Source: Symbiodinium microadriaticum (lineage: Eukaryota; Sar; Dinophyceae; Suessiales; Symbiodiniaceae). From it: a stretch of 64,000 bases of DNA. The DNA is taken from positions 62,001 through 126,000 of the forward strand of contig LSRX01000858.1 in the NCBI GenBank assembly GCA_001939145.1. Reading direction: 5' to 3'. Numbering within the stretch: the first letter of the stretch is position 1; every line of letters starts with the position of its first letter. The translations under genes and the position numbers were made by a program. Below the pieces are notes generated by a model. It saw nothing but the letters and a program-made list of their open reading frames with translations. It searched no databases and was not told the DNA's origin. Below are positions 61,130 through 64,000 of the stretch, piece after piece.

Positions 61130-61329
61130 CTGTCCTAGCACTTCTTGTGATGCTGCTCCGAGGACGACGACGCCGCCGCTACTGCTGCTGATGCTGCTGC
61201 TGCTAGTGCTGCTACTCAACTACTGCAGCTGCTACTACTACTGCTACTACTACTGCTACTACTACTGCTGCTGCTGCTAGTGCTGCTACTCAACTACTGC
61301 AGCTGCTACTACTACTGCTACTACTACTG

Positions 61330-61361
<32 letters not shown>

Positions 61362-61440
61362 ACTACTACCACTGGACGACGACTACTACTACGATGGCGA
61401 ACGACGAACGACTGCGGGTACTACTAGTTCTTTTCTTCTT
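61130..61440. repeat. CTG / CTA trinucleotide array
   Basis: Runs of CTGCTG and CTACTA, with an internal duplicated block of about 70 bases (GCTGCTACTCAACTACTGCA occurs twice, near 61207 and 61283). It begins about 40 bases after the last recognised WDR53-like exon. Confidence 0.93.
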
Positions 61441-61449
61441 GCTGCTATT

Positions 61450-64000
61450 CGTATGATGATCAGTATTCTAATGGTGACATTTTTGGCATCGTGCTCGACA
61501 CAGAAAGTCATAATCACACTATTCCTATGGTGATCGTCACGACTCTTAGCTGACATAAGTATTTTCGATTTCGTGTTTGTATCACTGGCCATATTCACCA
61601 TTGTGCGATAGTTAGGACTATTTAGTATGAAGGAGTATGTTTCTCGTATTCCTAGATTTCTAGCGGATTGTGATGTCATTATTGTCCTTCTTCGCTGTTA
61701 GAATGTGTGCACATGCATGCAGTACTGTATGTAAACACATAAAAAATGTTCGTATGCATGCATGCATGGATGGATGGATGTATGTGTATGTACGTACGTA
61801 TGTGCGTTCAGACAGTCTGTAGGTATCTGTGTATGTATTGAACTATGAACGCAGGAATGTATGTATCGTACACGTACGATTGTCTGTTTGTATCTGTTAT
61901 GTATTGAACTATGAACATATGGATTGTAGGTATCGTAGGTACGTACGTGTGTGAGTCTGTACATATCTGTCTACTTATTTAACTATGAATATATGAATGT
62001 ATGTATGCATGCATGCAGATGAATGAATGAGTGATTGAATGAATGACCGAGTGAGTAAACATGAGAGATTGAGAGTCAGTGAATGAGTGAATTCTTGTAC
62101 GTATTGCGTATAGGACACAATTACGTGTCGGTTATTCGAAACCTCGCAGAAGGACGACGCATATCCCCTCTGCTGACAATTGCTGACACGCGTCGGCTCT
62201 TTGGTTTCTGCCGGAGCTCATCAGACTTTCTCAGCCCAGCTCGGCGGTGCCTTTTTGTTGCCTCTACCGCCGTTCTCTCAGAGGATCCTGCACAAAAGTA
62301 GTTCAGGGCGCTTATACTTGGGCCAGGCCAACACAGGCCACCCAGCCCCATACATGAATTGCTACCAAGCTCGCGCAGTGACCCGTCGGCATGTCTGCAG
62401 GTTCTGTACACTCCCGCCGGGCTTGTTTCTGCCGGCAACGACCGACAGGCATGCGACTTCGGGCACTGCCACCAGCAACTGGGTTTGCCAAACAGGCAGC
62501 ATTTTCAGTACATGCATCTTCGCAGAGAAGTCCCGTAGGCGCTGGACTGCGGACCGAAGCCAAGACAACAAAGCACAGTGCTTCACGTGATGCAGTGACG
62601 CGAAGTCTGCAGCGCCAGGTCCTGCTGTGGTCAGGATCCGAGCCACGGTTAAGATGGCAGCATCCAGAAAAGATGAATTGGAGCCTGGGCGGCCTGAGGC
62701 GTCGATCAGGGCACGACTATTTTTTAATACGGAAGGCGCGGTACCATCTCCGAAAGCAATCCGAGGATGGCTTGGCACCAGGACTCTCTCTTCGTGGCTG
62801 ACTTGGGCCCCAGCATCACTGCAGCCTGTCTCACCTGAACGCTCAGAGAATCTGTTGGGTCGGCACGATGTGGGGTGAGGCTGAGGAGTGGAACCTACCA
62901 GAGCAGGCAGCTTAAGGACATCATCAGATCGACAGTGTCGCTGAGGGGTCTGCGTATCGTGTAGCAGGGTTTACGATTGAAAGCACAGTCTTGCGGAGTG
63001 CGAGCGGTCACGACCTGTGAACCTTGATCCCGCCGTATGTCCTCGGCCTTTGATATTCCAACGAGCATGCTGCTTGGTTTGGTGCAGCGCTGTTGTGCTG
63101 AGGTTTATGAAGGTTTGGCATGATGCGAGCTTCATGGCTTGCAAGTCACTTCTCAGCCGTTGTGCTTGAGTTCGTGTTCAACGCATGAAATGCTCTGACT
63201 GTCTACTCGTCAAGACGCATGTGCAGTGCTAGCCAGCCCGCAGTCGGGACTTTGATTACGGGTGGTTGTCACATCATCTACATCATGCTTCATGATTCAT
63301 GATGTGTTGCAGAGTCTGGCTTTCGAGCGGAGAAGAGAGCCGAGGGCGCTGCGAAGCCCCTCGGGTGCTGCCCGTTCATCGACGTTTTCCTTGCGTGAGG
63401 TGAGGGAGGTTCTCCCAGCTGGTAGTTCGTGTAGCTCTTCCCGGTTTGGTGAAGACGAGTTAACGACTTGTGCTGCTTTGCTGCGGTGCCGGAAGTGCAA
63501 ATGCCACGGTCGAACAGCGAAGCTGGTCATGGCCAAAGCCGGAGGGGCCTTCACGGTCTCGCCTCGGCTCCAAGTGCAGTCTTCGGGTGCCACGGTGCCA
63601 CAGAAGCTTGCAGACAACCTTGTACGTAGTGAGCTGCACGAGCTCAAGAAAGGATCGCCACTGTGGATTTTTGCACAGAGTCATGTCGAGTCCCAGCCTG
63701 CTCAGCCTGCATGTCACCATTTTCTAGCTTCGTCCTGTTGAGTCCTGCGATCTGAACAGGACGTGAACCCTCGACCAAACAGAGCTTCGTGAAGGCATGA
63801 AGGCGCTGCCGGACTTCATCCGGTCTTGGATGTGCGTCGGAGCCTCCGTACCCTGCACCAACCACTCCCGGAATCCCGGAATGCGCAAGACCGTGGCCAA
63901 GTGTAAGTTAGCCAACCAGAGTTGGTCCCCAGCATTATTTTCACAGTCAGCGCAGGGAGATAGTTCTGGCCAGTCGACTGAAAGAAGTTGCGGACGTGAA
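61450..64000. other. Mostly repeats and unassigned sequence
   Basis: No WD40 exon that would finish the WDR53-like gene was found. 63500-63741 reads MAKAGGAFTVSPRLQVQSSG and RSELHELKKGSPLW, a possible exon, unplaced. Confidence 0.4.
61700..62060. repeat. ATGC/GTAC palindromic repeats and a roughly 70-base tandem repeat
   Basis: Runs of GCAT, TGGA and GTAC are followed by three units about 66-73 bases long sharing a TTGAACTATGAA-like core (near 61838, 61904 and 61977), then GAATGAAT repeats. Confidence 0.85.

Noticed and set aside
1..64000. Spliced-leader relic (dinoflagellate SL tail) marking retroposed genes
   Set aside because: I looked for TTTTGGCTCAAG-like sequence and found only partial matches such as TTTTGGCTC; not enough.
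1..64000. tRNA, rRNA, CRISPR arrays, IS elements or riboswitches
   Set aside because: No cloverleaf, rRNA core, spaced identical repeats, transposase or riboswitch motif was recognised by eye.

Overview
The window looks like nuclear DNA of a dinoflagellate, most likely a Symbiodiniaceae-type alga (inference). Its longest open frames outside simple repeats are not recognisable proteins, while clear protein families appear as chains of short exons, mostly 30-140 nt. These exons follow AG acceptors that are usually followed by G, and end at donors that are often GC, sometimes GT, and at least once apparently GA. Degenerate TTTAGGG patches, abundant trinucleotide arrays and one assembly N fit a draft dinoflagellate genome. 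No prokaryotic operon, rRNA, tRNA, CRISPR array, organelle gene, reverse transcriptase or transposase was recognised.

Three genes could be rebuilt with good support, all on the + strand. (1) About 17.7-24.15 kb: a papain-family (C1A) cysteine protease with an I29 inhibitor prodomain and all three catalytic residues, spread over about 20 micro-exons. (2) About 44.64-45.11 kb: part of a WD40-repeat protein with introns of only 67-68 nt. (3) About 55.62-61.09 kb: a WD40 protein whose repeat order and motifs match WDR53, with a convincing start codon and a missing 3' end. A weaker EF-hand-like gene lies at 35.9-36.3 kb, followed by Glu/Lys-rich helical exons to 37.4 kb.

Region by region: 0-5.4 kb is AT-rich repeats, a foldback-like block and an (ACT)n array. 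5.8-12.9 kb holds duplicated exon-like blocks and local direct repeats. 14.5-16.2 kb is simple and degenerate telomere-like repeats. 17.7-24.15 kb is the protease. 25.7-27.7 kb carries exon-like segments on the - strand, tail-to-tail with the protease. 27.9-32.4 kb has + strand exon candidates, including three related Ala/Pro-rich exons. 32.5-33.2 kb is a large simple-repeat block. 33.4-43.7 kb has many + strand exon candidates. 44.6-46 kb is the second WD40 gene. 47.7-54.8 kb has further unidentified + strand exons. 55.6-61.1 kb is the WDR53-like gene, and 61.1-64 kb is repeat-rich sequence.

Nearly all coding signal is on the + strand, as expected of the unidirectional gene blocks known in dinoflagellates. 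The genes show no evident shared pathway. Exon coordinates are manual readings; edges can shift by a few bases because AGG often occurs at both intron borders.
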